A DNA stretch of 64,000 nt, taken from assembly GCA_030919125.1 (NCBI GenBank), contig CP121470.1:992001-1056000 (forward strand), read 5' to 3'. This stretch comes from Methanoregula sp. SKADARSKE-2 (GTDB lineage Archaea; Halobacteriota; Methanomicrobia; Methanomicrobiales; Methanospirillaceae). Within the stretch, counting starts at the first letter, position 1, and every line of letters starts with the position of its first letter. The translations under genes were made by a program, and so were the position numbers. Below, piece by piece: positions 8,991 to 18,444 of the stretch. The notes under the pieces are model-generated. The model was not told where the DNA came from and searched no databases. It worked only from the letters and a program-made list of their open reading frames with translations.

Positions 8991-10184
8991 AGATCTTTCA
9001 GGGTCCATGTAGCCTACGATTACCGGGACACGGAACGGATCCACATCAGCCTCCCGGAGATCATCGTCCGGATCGTCCCCGGCCCCGAACAGCTGCGGAA
9101 CACCGCCTCCCCCCTCGCAAGCACCAGCGGGCCGGGAACCACCGATGTGCCGGTCACAAGTTCCGTCAGCGTCAGGGAACAGGCGGTCAGTCTCCGGCAA
9201 CACTTGGCAGCGGATACCGGCAGCCAGACATCGCTGGGGGGCAGGGGCGAAATGAACGCGAGTTCCCTCCGGGATCAGCAGGGCCGGATGCAGGAAGAAT
9301 TCACCGACAGGCTGAACCTGGATCCACTCTTCAGCCGGGTCAACGAGAGCCTTGTTGCCCAGGGATTTGCCCTGAGATCCCTGGGTGCGAGGCCGGCAAC
9401 GAATACTTCTGGGACATTCTCCGCCGTGTACCAGATGGGGACAGACCGGCAGGTCGTCCTCGGCGGATCGATGGATGCAGGAATCGTCCCCCGGATGAGC
9501 GGCAGATCGGACGCGGGGATCAATACCACGCCGGCCCTCGATTCCAGCTCCCGTCTCGTGGCCTACCAGCAGGAACTTGCGGCAACCGGATACCAGCTCA
9601 AGGAGACAACATTCGATGCTACGCTGTCCGTCACCTCGGTTAATATGAGCTTTTCAAACCCCAAAGGAGGGAACGCTCATCTCAACGGGACCGACAGTTT
9701 GGGGAACGTGACCGTGAGCATGGCGATGGCGGGTGATACCCCCCCTATCCCGACCATGGCAGTTGCGGCAGTCGCGTGGCTCATCTCAACCTGCCTGATC
9801 CTTGCATGGTACTCTGCCCGGAGAAAGTCAGTTGTTCCCGCCGCCCCGCGTGGACCGGCGACAACCTATCCCGTCCCTTCAGCTGACGCCCTCCGGCTTC
9901 TTGCATCCGCCCAGGAAGCGTACTCCAGGAACCGGTACCCGGAAGCCTACGGGCTTGCCGGCCGGGCGCTCCGGCTCTTCATATCAGCCCGGTACGGTGC
10001 GGGAGAGGAGATGACCGTGACAGAAGTGATCTCCCTCTTCCGAGAGATCTCCCCGTATGATCCCGGCCCGGTCGAGGAGATCCTCGCCCGGTGCATGGAT
10101 GTGGAATTTGCCCGGGGGGAACCGGTTGAGGGGGAATTTCCCCGGTTTATGGATCTGATTTGGGGAATGATCGGGGAAGATTAG
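8991..10184 (+). pseudogene. membrane protein lacking its N-terminal part (IS-truncated)
   Basis: From 8991 the frame reads FRVHVAYDYRDTERIHISLPE, a beta-sandwich-like segment of an exported protein, preceded only by IS sequence that supplies a fortuitous start at 8958. About residues 60-270 are Ser/Thr/Gly-rich with NxT/NxS sites, consistent with an outside location; a single membrane span follows (MAVAAVAWLISTCLILAW). The remaining about 110 residues form a helical cytoplasmic tail (AQEAYSRNRYPEAYGLAGRAL). No family is recognised. The missing 5' half is not on the other side of the IS, where fwdD lies, so a deletion accompanied or preceded the insertion. Confidence 0.6.
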
Positions 10185-10244
10185 CAGCGGGGAGTCCAAT
10201 CTTTGCGGTCTTTCATCCGGCCCCGGACCATGAGTTCCTGCCCT

Positions 10245-11590
10245 TTATTCACGCCAGAAGCCAGGAATGTTGTAATATAACGATGGTGCATGCAGGAAGG
10301 CGACCTGCTGGCCGAGGTCCTGCCAGCGCCAGGAGAGAATTCGGTTATTCCCAAAAAGGCCCGTCAGCGGAGAGGATGCACCGTAGACCGGATCCGGTAC
10401 GGGAGAGAGGGACCACCGGGTCCTGGCGGGATCGTACCCGCGGAGATAGCGATAGAGCCCTTTGCGATCGTACGAGTGCTTCACGATATAATTGTGGAGG
10501 AGTGCGTACCGGTTGTACTCCCTCTCGGCCGCCAGCTTGCAGCTGCGACTTTCGGCCGTGCAGTTTCCCAATCCCGGCCGCAGGCCTGCGATCCTGCTGT
10601 CGATCAGCTTCCGGGCACCGAGGATATACGCTGTCTCGGATGCGCTTGTGTACCCCTTCGTGCCGGTGCCCACCCGGATCGCGAGTGGGGTGCTGTTCGC
10701 AATCGTTAGGTTACTGTTCCGGTTATCCAGATCGTATTTTTCTGCAATGGCAAGGCGTGAAGGAACCTCGCCTACCAGGACCGGCCCCGTAGTCTCGATG
10801 AACATGTACCCGGTATTCCGGAACGCGAAGCTGCTGTTCCTCACCCCGATTGCCATATGGTGCTCGGGGATGAAGAGGAAGAGTACGATATCGTACCCTT
10901 CACGCGAGAGGAGCCCTGCGAGGAGGAGGCTCTTGTCATCGCAATCTCCTGTCCCGTCGACGAATGTCTGGACCGGGAACCGCGGCGGGTTGTCCGGGTC
11001 AAGCCCCCCTCCGTGTCGTAGGGGAAACTCTGGACAAAATTCGTCGTCAGTTCAAGGTATTCATCGTCCGTAAGGCTGTATCGCGAACGGATGCTGGAGA
11101 GATCGCAGAGGAGCCCCGTATAGAAGGGGTCCTGGTGGGCGTCATCGATAAAGGCCTGGTAGTATCCTGGTGCCAGCAGCTCGATCGGACTTCCGTGCGG
11201 GGCAACGATATACGTGACCCCGTTCCGGGCCCCTTCATAGATGGCCACAGACGCGTTGGCCCGGACGGTCACGTTCGTTTGGGAAAAGGGGAAGGTATAC
11301 GCCCGCTCGATCGTTCCGGGACTATTGTTTGGCGCGATGAACGGGTTTTCCACGTCCCCGGGGAGTGTTCCGAGGGACTCGCGGGGTGCGATCTCCGGGA
11401 AGCCTACGGACTGATCTCCCGGTGAGAGGTGTGCGGACCCGGCCGAATCCTGCGGGATAGAGGATGCGAAAGCCGAGAAGAGGATGAAAAGGGTGACCAG
11501 CGCGAAAGAGAGACCACCGATTCGGATCCTCTGGGATCTCTTCCTCGCATGGGTCTGCACACACGGTTCACCGGATGGGAACGAGTCCAT
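10245..11590 (-). pseudogene. membrane-anchored transglutaminase-like protein, one frameshift
   Basis: Two overlapping frames together make one protein of about 445 residues. The first (from 11590) has a signal anchor (LSFALVTLFILFSAFASS) and an exported region. Near 11004-11009 (C6 on the plus strand) the frame changes, and the second frame continues FVDGTGDCDDKSLLLAGLL, then FIPEHHMAIGV. These are the Cys, His and Asp-containing transglutaminase-like motifs (GDCDDKS; HHMAIG). The C-terminal part (EREYNRYALLHNY, DRKGLYRYLRGYDP) is a conserved-looking extension of unknown role. Adding one base to the homopolymer restores a single frame, so this may be a sequence error; otherwise it is a recent pseudogene. 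Confidence 0.7.
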
Positions 11591-11949
11591 CTGCTAGTAC
11601 AATCGGTCGGCCGAGAACAAAATTGTTCTCCCCGGTGTTTTTGAGGAAGAGCGCGAGTACGCACCTGAGAGGAGATCGCCGATTCAAAACCTGCCCGGCC
11701 GCAAAGCCACCGAAGATTTCCAGCTGCCCAAAAGAACAACTTCTCTTCCTGGCCGGTCTCTCTCGAAGTCTCGGGTACGAGACCTTTCGTAGCGGGGGGC
11801 TTTGGGGCCGGGTCGAGTGGGTCCCGAACAGCCCCGCTCCGAAAAAAAAAACAATGTATAAACCAGAATACGGAGAAATACCTAATTCAGGCAGATTTGC
11901 CCGCGTTCTTTTGCGAGATGGCGGCCCTCCATGCCGGAAGGTGAATACG

Positions 11950-13161
11950 ATGCAGCTTGACTCCTGCAGGAAAACCTATAACCACGAGACCCAGCGTGCA
12001 GTCCCCCTCGATGCAACCCTTGCCCGGATAGAGCCGAAGCTCCCTGCTGCAGGAATCACCCGGGTAGCGGAGATCACGAACCTCGACCGGATCGGCATCC
12101 CGGTCTTCTCCTGCATCCGCCCCACTGCAGAGAACGGTGCCATAACCGTGTACAACGGGAAGGGGGCAACCATCGAAGAGTCACGGATCTCTGCCATCAT
12201 GGAGGGGATCGAGCGGTACTCCTCCGAAATCCATGACCGGAAGATCCGGGTCGCGATGTTCGAGGAACTCAACGGCCGCGAGCCGGTCATCGACCCGAAA
12301 GACCTCATCCTTCCCGAAGGGGCCGAGACGGGCCGGCTCTCTTCGTGGTATGTGGGCTACGATATCGCACATGATCAACCCGTCTGGGTACCGGCGTACG
12401 CTGTCTTCCACCCGGTCCCGCCCCGGTATCGCGGGCTCTTCCGGACCAGTACCAACGGGCTTGCTTCGGGTAATACCCGGGAAGAAGCGATCTTTCACGC
12501 GCTGTCCGAAGTGATCGAGCGGGACGCATGGTCGCTCGTCGAGGCATCGCGGAAGACCGGCCCCTGCATCGAGAATATCGACGACCCTGAGCTCCAGGCC
12601 ATGCTGAAGAAGTTCGCTGATGCACAGGTCGAAGTCAAAGTCCGAGATATCACAAGCGATATCGGTATCCCGACGATTGCGGCTGTATCTGACGATCTCC
12701 TCTTAAAAGATCCCTCGCTTCTCACCATTGGTATCGGGACCCATACCAGCGCCCGTATCGCGGTCATGCGTGCCCTTACCGAGGTTGCCCAGAGCCGGCT
12801 CACCCAGATCCACGGGGCCCGGGAGGACACGACCCTTGCCGACCTCCGGAAGCGGATGGGATACGACCGGACAAAACGGATCAATGGCTACTGGTACCGG
12901 GATAACGGGACTATCGATTATTCGGCAATCGTGTCCTCGGACAACGATGATTTCCTGACCGACATACGGAATATACTAAAAGCCCTCCGGAAGATGGGGA
13001 TGGACCGGGTCATTGTTGTCGACCTGACCCGGGAAGAGATCGGGATCCCGGTCGTCCGGGTCATCGTTCCCGGCCTCGAAGTATTCGCCATGGATCCGGA
13101 ACGGCGGGGCGAGCGGGTGAACCATGCACAGGATCATCATCTTTCTCGGGCCAAGCCTTGA
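11950..13161 (+). CDS. ycaO: YcaO-type McrA-glycine thioamidation protein
   Basis: A 403-residue YcaO-domain protein. With TfuA it converts a glycine of methyl-CoM reductase McrA into thioglycine, using ATP to activate the peptide amide. Visible YcaO features are the N-terminal [24 protein letters not shown], the ATP-site helix [19 protein letters not shown], and the C-terminal [10 protein letters not shown]. The ATG at 11950 is chosen because GGAAGGTG lies 8-15 bases upstream; the frame is open further upstream to 11575 but that part is not protein-like. It overlaps tfuA by 38 bases. This pair is a methanogen marker. Confidence 0.9.
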   Translation: MQLDSCRKTYNHETQRAVPLDATLARIEPKLPAAGITRVAEITNLDRIGIPVFSCIRPTAENGAITVYNGKGATIEESRISAIMEGIERYSSEIHDRKIRVAMFEELNGREPVIDPKDLILPEGAETGRLSSWYVGYDIAHDQPVWVPAYAVFHPVPPRYRGLFRTSTNGLASGNTREEAIFHALSEVIERDAWSLVEASRKTGPCIENIDDPELQAMLKKFADAQVEVKVRDITSDIGIPTIAAVSDDLLLKDPSLLTIGIGTHTSARIAVMRALTEVAQSRLTQIHGAREDTTLADLRKRMGYDRTKRINGYWYRDNGTIDYSAIVSSDNDDFLTDIRNILKALRKMGMDRVIVVDLTREEIGIPVVRVIVPGLEVFAMDPERRGERVNHAQDHHLSRAKP

Positions 13162-13774
13162 CTGTCACGAGGCAGAGAAGAGCCTCGCCGCAGAGTACCG
13201 GCCTCCGGCGAAGCGGGGCGATATAACCAAAGCGGCAGACGAGGGCGCTGATATCATCGGTCTCATCGACGGGGTCTTCCATCAGGACAACGCCGTTGCC
13301 CACCGGGAGATCCTCTACGCGGTGAAGATGGGGGTAAAAGTCATCGGGGCATCGAGCATGGGTGCTCTCCGGGCTGCTGAGATGGACACGCTCGGGATGA
13401 TTGGCATTGGCGAGATTTACCGCATGTACCGGGACGGGGTTCTTGAATCGGACGATGAGGTCGCCCTTGTCTTTGACCCGGTAAGCGGATACTCCCTCTC
13501 CGAGCCGCTAATCAATATCCGGTGCACCCTCCGGAATGCCCGGGAAGCAGGGATCATCGATGCAGACACCCACGATGCCCTGCTCGCCGCGGCCCGCTCC
13601 ATTTTCTACCCGGGCCGGATGTACTCGAAGATCGTCTCGTCCGCACCGGACTCAGTGGATGCGGGGACCCGTGAGCGTTTCCTCGCGTGGGTAGAGACCC
13701 ATGCCTGCGATCAGAAGCGGAAGGACGCGATTGCAGCGCTGGGGTATATCGCGAAGGTTGCGGCAGAGCAGTAA
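13124..13774 (+). CDS. tfuA: TfuA-related McrA-glycine thioamidation protein
   Basis: A 216-residue TfuA-like protein: [10 protein letters not shown] at the N-terminus, then GLIDGVFHQDNAVAHREIL, GASSMGALRAAEMD and GIGEIYRMYRDG, the core TfuA signature. TfuA is believed to deliver sulfide to, or stimulate, the YcaO enzyme. The start ATG at 13124 lies within the 3' end of ycaO, so translation is coupled. The frame is full length and undamaged. The stretch after it (13775-14081) holds no gene that can be supported. Confidence 0.9.
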   Translation: MHRIIIFLGPSLDCHEAEKSLAAEYRPPAKRGDITKAADEGADIIGLIDGVFHQDNAVAHREILYAVKMGVKVIGASSMGALRAAEMDTLGMIGIGEIYRMYRDGVLESDDEVALVFDPVSGYSLSEPLINIRCTLRNAREAGIIDADTHDALLAAARSIFYPGRMYSKIVSSAPDSVDAGTRERFLAWVETHACDQKRKDAIAALGYIAKVAAEQ

Positions 13775-14081
13775 CCGTCCGGTTTTTGTGTATTCCCTCG
13801 CTCATCATTGGATTTGCAGAGGGCGACCCTCTTTCTCCACGATCGGGAAGGAGGCAAGCCGCCCTCCTGTTCTTTTTTGGGATCTTCACCAGTATACGGA
13901 GGATTTCTGCCATCCTGTCTCCGCACGGGCGACACCAGAGCGGGGAGTCTCACCTTGTCAACGTCCAGTTCCATGCTTTGGGTGTGATCCAGTTCACCTC
14001 AAAAAAATATCAGGGGAAACCGGAATTTTTCCGGCCTCCGGTGAATATTTCCCCGGATCAGGTCTTGCAAAAAAAGATATT

Positions 14082-14678
14082 CTATTCGACCTTCGCCCAG
14101 ACGTACGCGAACCGTTGGAATGCAGTGATATGGCCGAAAACCCCGAAGAGAACAAGCAGCCAGCCGAGCCACGAGAGCCCGGAGAAAGTTATCGGGAGAA
14201 CAAGGCCGATGATTCCGATCACGAGGATGAGCACGAGCCGGTCCGCTCTCCCGAGCAGACCCCCGTAATACCTTCCGATGCCTACCGCCTGAGCCTGGGT
14301 CCCGAGATAGGACGCCATCAGGACGCCGGTAAGCGCAAAGACCCCGATCTGCCAGGGGACGAGGCCACCGGCAAAGATACCGGTGATGATGAAGATATCC
14401 GCGTACCGGTCAACCGCGTGATCGAGGAAATCCCCCCGAAGGCTCTGGAGCTTCATCTCGCGTGCGACGGCGCCGTCCATGGCGTCAAAGAAAGCGTTCG
14501 CCGCAACCGCGATGATCCCGAACGGTTCCATCCTGAGATAGAAGAAGAGACCGGCAACCGCCGATGCCACGAGCGCAGCGATCGTCAGGACATTGGGTGT
14601 TAACCTGCCCCGGATCGCGACCGCGACCAGGGGATCGAAGTATGCTTTCACGTGGTGCCGGTACTGGTCGAGCGTCAT
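14082..14678 (-). CDS. archaetidylinositol phosphate synthase (CDP-alcohol phosphatidyltransferase)
   Basis: A 198-residue integral membrane enzyme. It carries the complete CDP-alcohol phosphatidyltransferase motif, D-x2-DG-x2-AR-x8-G-x3-D-x3-D, in DAMDGAVAREMKLQSLRG and DFLDHAVD. In archaea this family joins CDP-archaeol to L-myo-inositol-1-phosphate, making archaetidylinositol phosphate. Several hydrophobic helices follow (VLILVIGIIGLVLPI, LSWLGWLLVLFGVFG). It starts at ATG 14678, overlapping the stop of the upstream kinase gene by four bases. The substrate assignment is by resemblance to archaeal homologues; other CDP-alcohol transferases share the motif. Confidence 0.82.
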   Translation of the reverse strand: MTLDQYRHHVKAYFDPLVAVAIRGRLTPNVLTIAALVASAVAGLFFYLRMEPFGIIAVAANAFFDAMDGAVAREMKLQSLRGDFLDHAVDRYADIFIITGIFAGGLVPWQIGVFALTGVLMASYLGTQAQAVGIGRYYGGLLGRADRLVLILVIGIIGLVLPITFSGLSWLGWLLVLFGVFGHITAFQRFAYVWAKVE

Positions 14679-15187
14679 GGTGTCCCCTCAAGGTATGCAG
14701 AAAAATCGAGCCTGCCAAAACCCGCCGGGATCCTGCCGGCAGCAAACCCTTCGATCAGCCCGGCACATTCCCCCGGGCTTTTTTCCGTGGTATCGAGCTC
14801 GAAGATGCGATCGGGTTCGAAGGCTTCAACCGTCTCGACCAGGCAGACATCCAGGGCTTCGGCTTCAGCGTTCTCACGGATCTTCTCTTCCCGGTATTTC
14901 CGCATGGCAAGCCGGTCTGAAAGGACGTCAGGCCGGCAGCGGAGCACGACAATCCGGTCACAGGGAAGCAGGTGGGCAAAGTGCCCCTCGACAAACCCGT
15001 TGACAGGGACGAACTCCGCGGCCCACCGGCCCACATCAATGATCCGGGCATCCCGGCGCTCGTCTTCGCCGGTTACGTACGGTCCGACCGTATCGGTGAG
15101 GTGGACGACCACCTGCCCCCTTTTCGCAAGGATGTTCCCGAGGACGGACTTCCCGGTACCCGGTGTCCCGGTAATGCCGTACATCAT
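14675..15187 (-). CDS. archaeal adenylate kinase family protein (Fap7/AK6-like)
   Basis: A 170-residue P-loop kinase. GITGTPGTGKS at residues 4-14 is the Walker A; VLRCRPDVLSDRLAMRKY is the nucleotide-monophosphate region; and RENAEAEALD is typical of the AK6/Fap7 group, which acts in nucleotide balance and small-subunit ribosome maturation. ATG 15187 is chosen because it overlaps the hisC stop (ATGA); the frame is open upstream but that is antisense to hisC. The last bases overlap the AIP synthase start by four, so hisC, this gene and AIP synthase are co-translated. Confidence 0.85.
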   Translation of the reverse strand: MMYGITGTPGTGKSVLGNILAKRGQVVVHLTDTVGPYVTGEDERRDARIIDVGRWAAEFVPVNGFVEGHFAHLLPCDRIVVLRCRPDVLSDRLAMRKYREEKIRENAEAEALDVCLVETVEAFEPDRIFELDTTEKSPGECAGLIEGFAAGRIPAGFGRLDFSAYLEGTP

Positions 15188-16239
15188 AGGGCGTTTATCT
15201 CCCCGATGAACATCTCGTTCTCCCAGTCCTCGCCAACACTGACCCGGATATAGTGATCGGGGAGACCGGTGAAACTCCGGCACGAGCGGACGATAACGCC
15301 CCTCCGTGCGAGTCTCTCGACAACCGCATCCCCGGGAAGCGGGGAGACGTCGACCATCACGAAATTCGCATCCGACGGGTGAACCGGGTACTTCACCTCG
15401 TCCCTGAATCGCTTCCGCCACTGCTTCACCTTCCCGATGTACCGTTCTGCATGCTCCCGGTCGAGAAGGGCCCCGGCTGCTGCAGCGGCGGAGACGGAAT
15501 TGACCGTGAACGGCGTTGCGGCCCGCTGGTAATAGGGAACGAGCCATTCAGGGGCGAACGCGTACCCGACGCGGAAGCCGGCAAGGGAATGCACTTTTGA
15601 GAGGGTTCTGCCGATAACCAGGTTCCCGTGATCTTTTAGGAGCGGGAGGTAATCGAAGTCCGAAAACTCGACATAGGCATTGTCGAGGAAGAGAATGCCA
15701 TCTATCCCTTCAAGGATCTCCTGGACCACCTCGACCGAGGTCGCATTGCCTGTCGGGTTGTTCGGTGTGCAGAGGATCACCATCTTCGCACCTTCCCCGG
15801 CAGAGATGATCTCCTCCGCCTTCACGGAGAAGTCCCTCTCCCGGGGGACCGTAAGGACATTTGCCTCCTGTGCCCGGGCCGCGAGGCTGTAAAACGAGAA
15901 CGTCGGGGTCGTGACAACGACCGCCTCATTCGGGCTGACGATGGTCCGGATAAGGGTCTCGATAACGCCATCCATGCCGACCCCGGCCACAAAATGATAA
16001 TCCCCGTAATATGCCCGCAGGCCCTGGACCAGTACCGAAGTCTTCTCGTCCGGGTACCGGTTCGCACGATGGATCGCTCTTTTAGCCGCCCCTGTCGCCA
16101 GAGGAGAAGGAGGCTCAGGGTTCTCGTTGCTCGCAAGCCGGGCTACGCGCTCTATCCCGTACTCGCTGGCTATATCTTCCGCTTTCCGTGCGAATGCATA
16201 GCCGCCTTCCTTATAAACCGGCCTGACCAAGTGCTCCAT
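15184..16239 (-). CDS. hisC: histidinol-phosphate aminotransferase
   Basis: A 351-residue fold-type I PLP aminotransferase. Visible are the substrate-side ARLASNENPEPPSP, the PLP-phosphate loop GVGMDGVIE, CTPNNPTGN, LDNAYVEF, and the Schiff-base lysine in RTLSKVHSLAGFRVGYA. HisC converts imidazole-acetol phosphate to histidinol phosphate with glutamate. It starts at ATG 16239, 29 bases inside the 3' end of argD, and ends overlapping the adenylate kinase. The hisD gene lies separately at 28232-29476, so the histidine pathway is dispersed. Confidence 0.92.
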   Translation of the reverse strand: MEHLVRPVYKEGGYAFARKAEDIASEYGIERVARLASNENPEPPSPLATGAAKRAIHRANRYPDEKTSVLVQGLRAYYGDYHFVAGVGMDGVIETLIRTIVSPNEAVVVTTPTFSFYSLAARAQEANVLTVPRERDFSVKAEEIISAGEGAKMVILCTPNNPTGNATSVEVVQEILEGIDGILFLDNAYVEFSDFDYLPLLKDHGNLVIGRTLSKVHSLAGFRVGYAFAPEWLVPYYQRAATPFTVNSVSAAAAAGALLDREHAERYIGKVKQWRKRFRDEVKYPVHPSDANFVMVDVSPLPGDAVVERLARRGVIVRSCRSFTGLPDHYIRVSVGEDWENEMFIGEINAL

Positions 16240-17353
16240 CGACTACCCTGACCACGCGGTCAATCTCTGCATCGGTGATGACAAGCGGTGGAACAAGCCG
16301 CAGGTTCCCGTCGGCAGCGCAGTTCACGAGAACTCCTTCTTTTGCACAGGCCTTCTGAACCTCCGCACATCTGTCGCCGATGCTGATGCCGATCATCAGC
16401 CCCCGGAACCGGGGGTTGTACTTCGCAAGGCCCCGGCTGAACCTCTCGCCCTTTCCTTTGACCTGCGGGAGAACGTTTGCGATAACATCGATCGTGGCAA
16501 GAGCCGCGGCACAGGCGAGCGGACCCCCGGCAAACGTGCTGCCATGCTCGCTCTTCCTGAACTCGAGGCCCTCGCGGGCAACGAGCGCACCCATGGGGAA
16601 ACCGCTTGCGATCCCTTTTGCGAGGGTCACGATGTCGGGTCTGGCCTTCGTGTGCTGGGCGGCGAGCCACTTTCCCGTACGCCCCATTCCGGTCTGGACC
16701 TCATCGACAATCATGAGCGTACCGGTCTCGTCACAAACCTCGCGGATGCCTTCGATGAAACTGTCCGGCGGGATGATGACCCCTGCCTCTCCCTGGATCG
16801 GCTCGACAAGGACCCCTGCCGTCTCGGTATCCACGCACTTTCTCAGTGCCTCCAGGTCGCCGTATTCGGCAAATGTGCACTTCATCCCGAGCGGCTCGAA
16901 GGGTTCACGGATCGCCGGCTTGTGCGTGACCGCGAGCGAGCCGACCGTCCGACCGTGGAAACCGTGAATGAACGAGACGAACTTCTTCCTTCCGGTCCTG
17001 ACCCGGGCAAGTTTAAGGGCTGCATCGGTCGCCTCCGCTCCCGAATTCGAGAAGAAAGCCTTGTGAAGGCCTGTGATCTCCACGAGTCTCTTTGCAAGTT
17101 CTCCTTGGTGCGGGACGTAGTAGAGGTTCGAGCAGTGGATGAGCGAGTGGGCCTGTTCGCAGATCGCTTTCACGACTGCCGGGTGGCAGTGGCCGGTGCT
17201 GCAGACGGCGATCCCTGCTACGCAGTCGATGTACTCGTGCCCCTCGGCATCCCAGACCCTGGAGCCTTCCCCTCTGACGATAGCCATATCCCGTCCGAAT
17301 GCAGGCATGAAGTAGCGCTCTTCGAGCGCTTTGAGCTGGCTGGTGGTTTCCAT
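16211..17353 (-). CDS. argD: acetylornithine aminotransferase
   Basis: About 380 residues of a class III PLP aminotransferase: FFSNSGAEATDAALKLAR, HGFHGRTVGSLAVT, EPIQGEAGV, VDEVQTGMGRTG, and the PLP lysine in TLAKGIASGFPMGA. ArgD makes N-acetylornithine from N-acetylglutamate semialdehyde in arginine synthesis, and may also act in lysine synthesis. ATG 17353 is preferred; a GTG three codons earlier (17362) is possible. The 3' end overlaps hisC by 29 bases, which couples two amino-acid transaminases in one operon. Confidence 0.9.
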   Translation of the reverse strand: METTSQLKALEERYFMPAFGRDMAIVRGEGSRVWDAEGHEYIDCVAGIAVCSTGHCHPAVVKAICEQAHSLIHCSNLYYVPHQGELAKRLVEITGLHKAFFSNSGAEATDAALKLARVRTGRKKFVSFIHGFHGRTVGSLAVTHKPAIREPFEPLGMKCTFAEYGDLEALRKCVDTETAGVLVEPIQGEAGVIIPPDSFIEGIREVCDETGTLMIVDEVQTGMGRTGKWLAAQHTKARPDIVTLAKGIASGFPMGALVAREGLEFRKSEHGSTFAGGPLACAAALATIDVIANVLPQVKGKGERFSRGLAKYNPRFRGLMIGISIGDRCAEVQKACAKEGVLVNCAADGNLRLVPPLVITDAEIDRVVRVVDGALGQAGL

Positions 17354-17428
17354 TCCAATCACGGTCTTTTTAATTATCCGGTATCTGCTGTACTCTCGTG
17401 TAGTTGTAGCGGAGATTTTTATTCGTTC

Positions 17429-18346
17429 TTATTCATATTCGATGGTTGCGGGGGGTTTTGAAGTTATGTCATAGACGACACGGGCGACGCTTGGGATATC
17501 TGCGGTAATTCTCGATCCGATCCTCACGAGGTGGTCGAACGGGATCTCGACCGGGTCTGCGGTCATCCCGTCCCGGGAGTTCACAGCTCTCACGGCAACG
17601 ATCCAGCCGTGGATCCGGTTGTCCCCCTTGACCCCGGTGCCGAGGCCGATGAGCGCGGCAAAGCACTGCCAGGGGCGGTACATCTCTACGAGTTCATCCT
17701 CGACGATCCAGTTCGCTTCCCGGATCACGGCAACCTTCTCCCGGGTTATCTCGCCAAGTACCCTGACTGCGAGCCCCGGGCCGGGGAACGGCATCCGGTG
17801 CTGGATCTCCTTAGGCATCCCGAGCGCCCCGGCGACGTCGCGGACCTCATCCTTGTACAGATCGCGGATGGGCTCAATAACTTTCGTAAATTCCATATGG
17901 GGCGGCATGCCGCCGACATTGTGGTGGCTCTTGATCCCGCCCTCGCTCTCTATCCTGTCCGGGTAGATCGTTCCCTGCAGGAGGCACTTCGCTCCCACTA
18001 TCCGGGCCTCGCGCTCGAAGACACGGATAAACCGCTCACCAATGGCTTTCCGTTTTGCCTCCGGGTCGGTATGGCCTTTGAGAGCGTCAAGGAACTCGTC
18101 GCCCCCATCGATGATCTGGAGCTGGGTACCCTCAAACAGCGTCCTGATCCGATCGGTCTCTCCCTTCCGCATCAGGCCGGTATCGATGTAGATCGGGATG
18201 AGCCGGTCACCGATAGCCCTGGCTGCAAGTACAGCACAGACTGAACTGTCCACCCCTCCCGAGAGAGCCATGACGACTTTGTTCTCACCGGCTTCAGACT
18301 TGATCTCGGTGATTGCCTTCGCGATAAATTTTTCCGCATTGACCAT
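17429..18346 (-). CDS. guaAb: GMP synthase subunit B (ATP pyrophosphatase/synthetase subunit)
   Basis: A 305-residue PP-loop ATP pyrophosphatase with [11 protein letters not shown] (residues about 26-36), [13 protein letters not shown] and [13 protein letters not shown], the GuaA C-terminal and dimerisation signatures. No glutamine amidotransferase domain is fused, as is usual in archaea where GuaAa is separate. The reaction adenylates XMP and aminates it to GMP. ATG 18346 has AAGGAGATACC just upstream, a strong ribosome site. It is separated from pyrG by about 100 bases. Confidence 0.93.
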   Translation of the reverse strand: MVNAEKFIAKAITEIKSEAGENKVVMALSGGVDSSVCAVLAARAIGDRLIPIYIDTGLMRKGETDRIRTLFEGTQLQIIDGGDEFLDALKGHTDPEAKRKAIGERFIRVFEREARIVGAKCLLQGTIYPDRIESEGGIKSHHNVGGMPPHMEFTKVIEPIRDLYKDEVRDVAGALGMPKEIQHRMPFPGPGLAVRVLGEITREKVAVIREANWIVEDELVEMYRPWQCFAALIGLGTGVKGDNRIHGWIVAVRAVNSRDGMTADPVEIPFDHLVRIGSRITADIPSVARVVYDITSKPPATIEYE

Positions 18347-18444
18347 GGTATCTCCTTCCCTGAATTATTCGTTGAACTCCCGGAACTCTCTCCGGATTTC
18401 CTCTTTTTTTGTTCTGGTGATAAACTGGTGATGAATTGTCGGGT

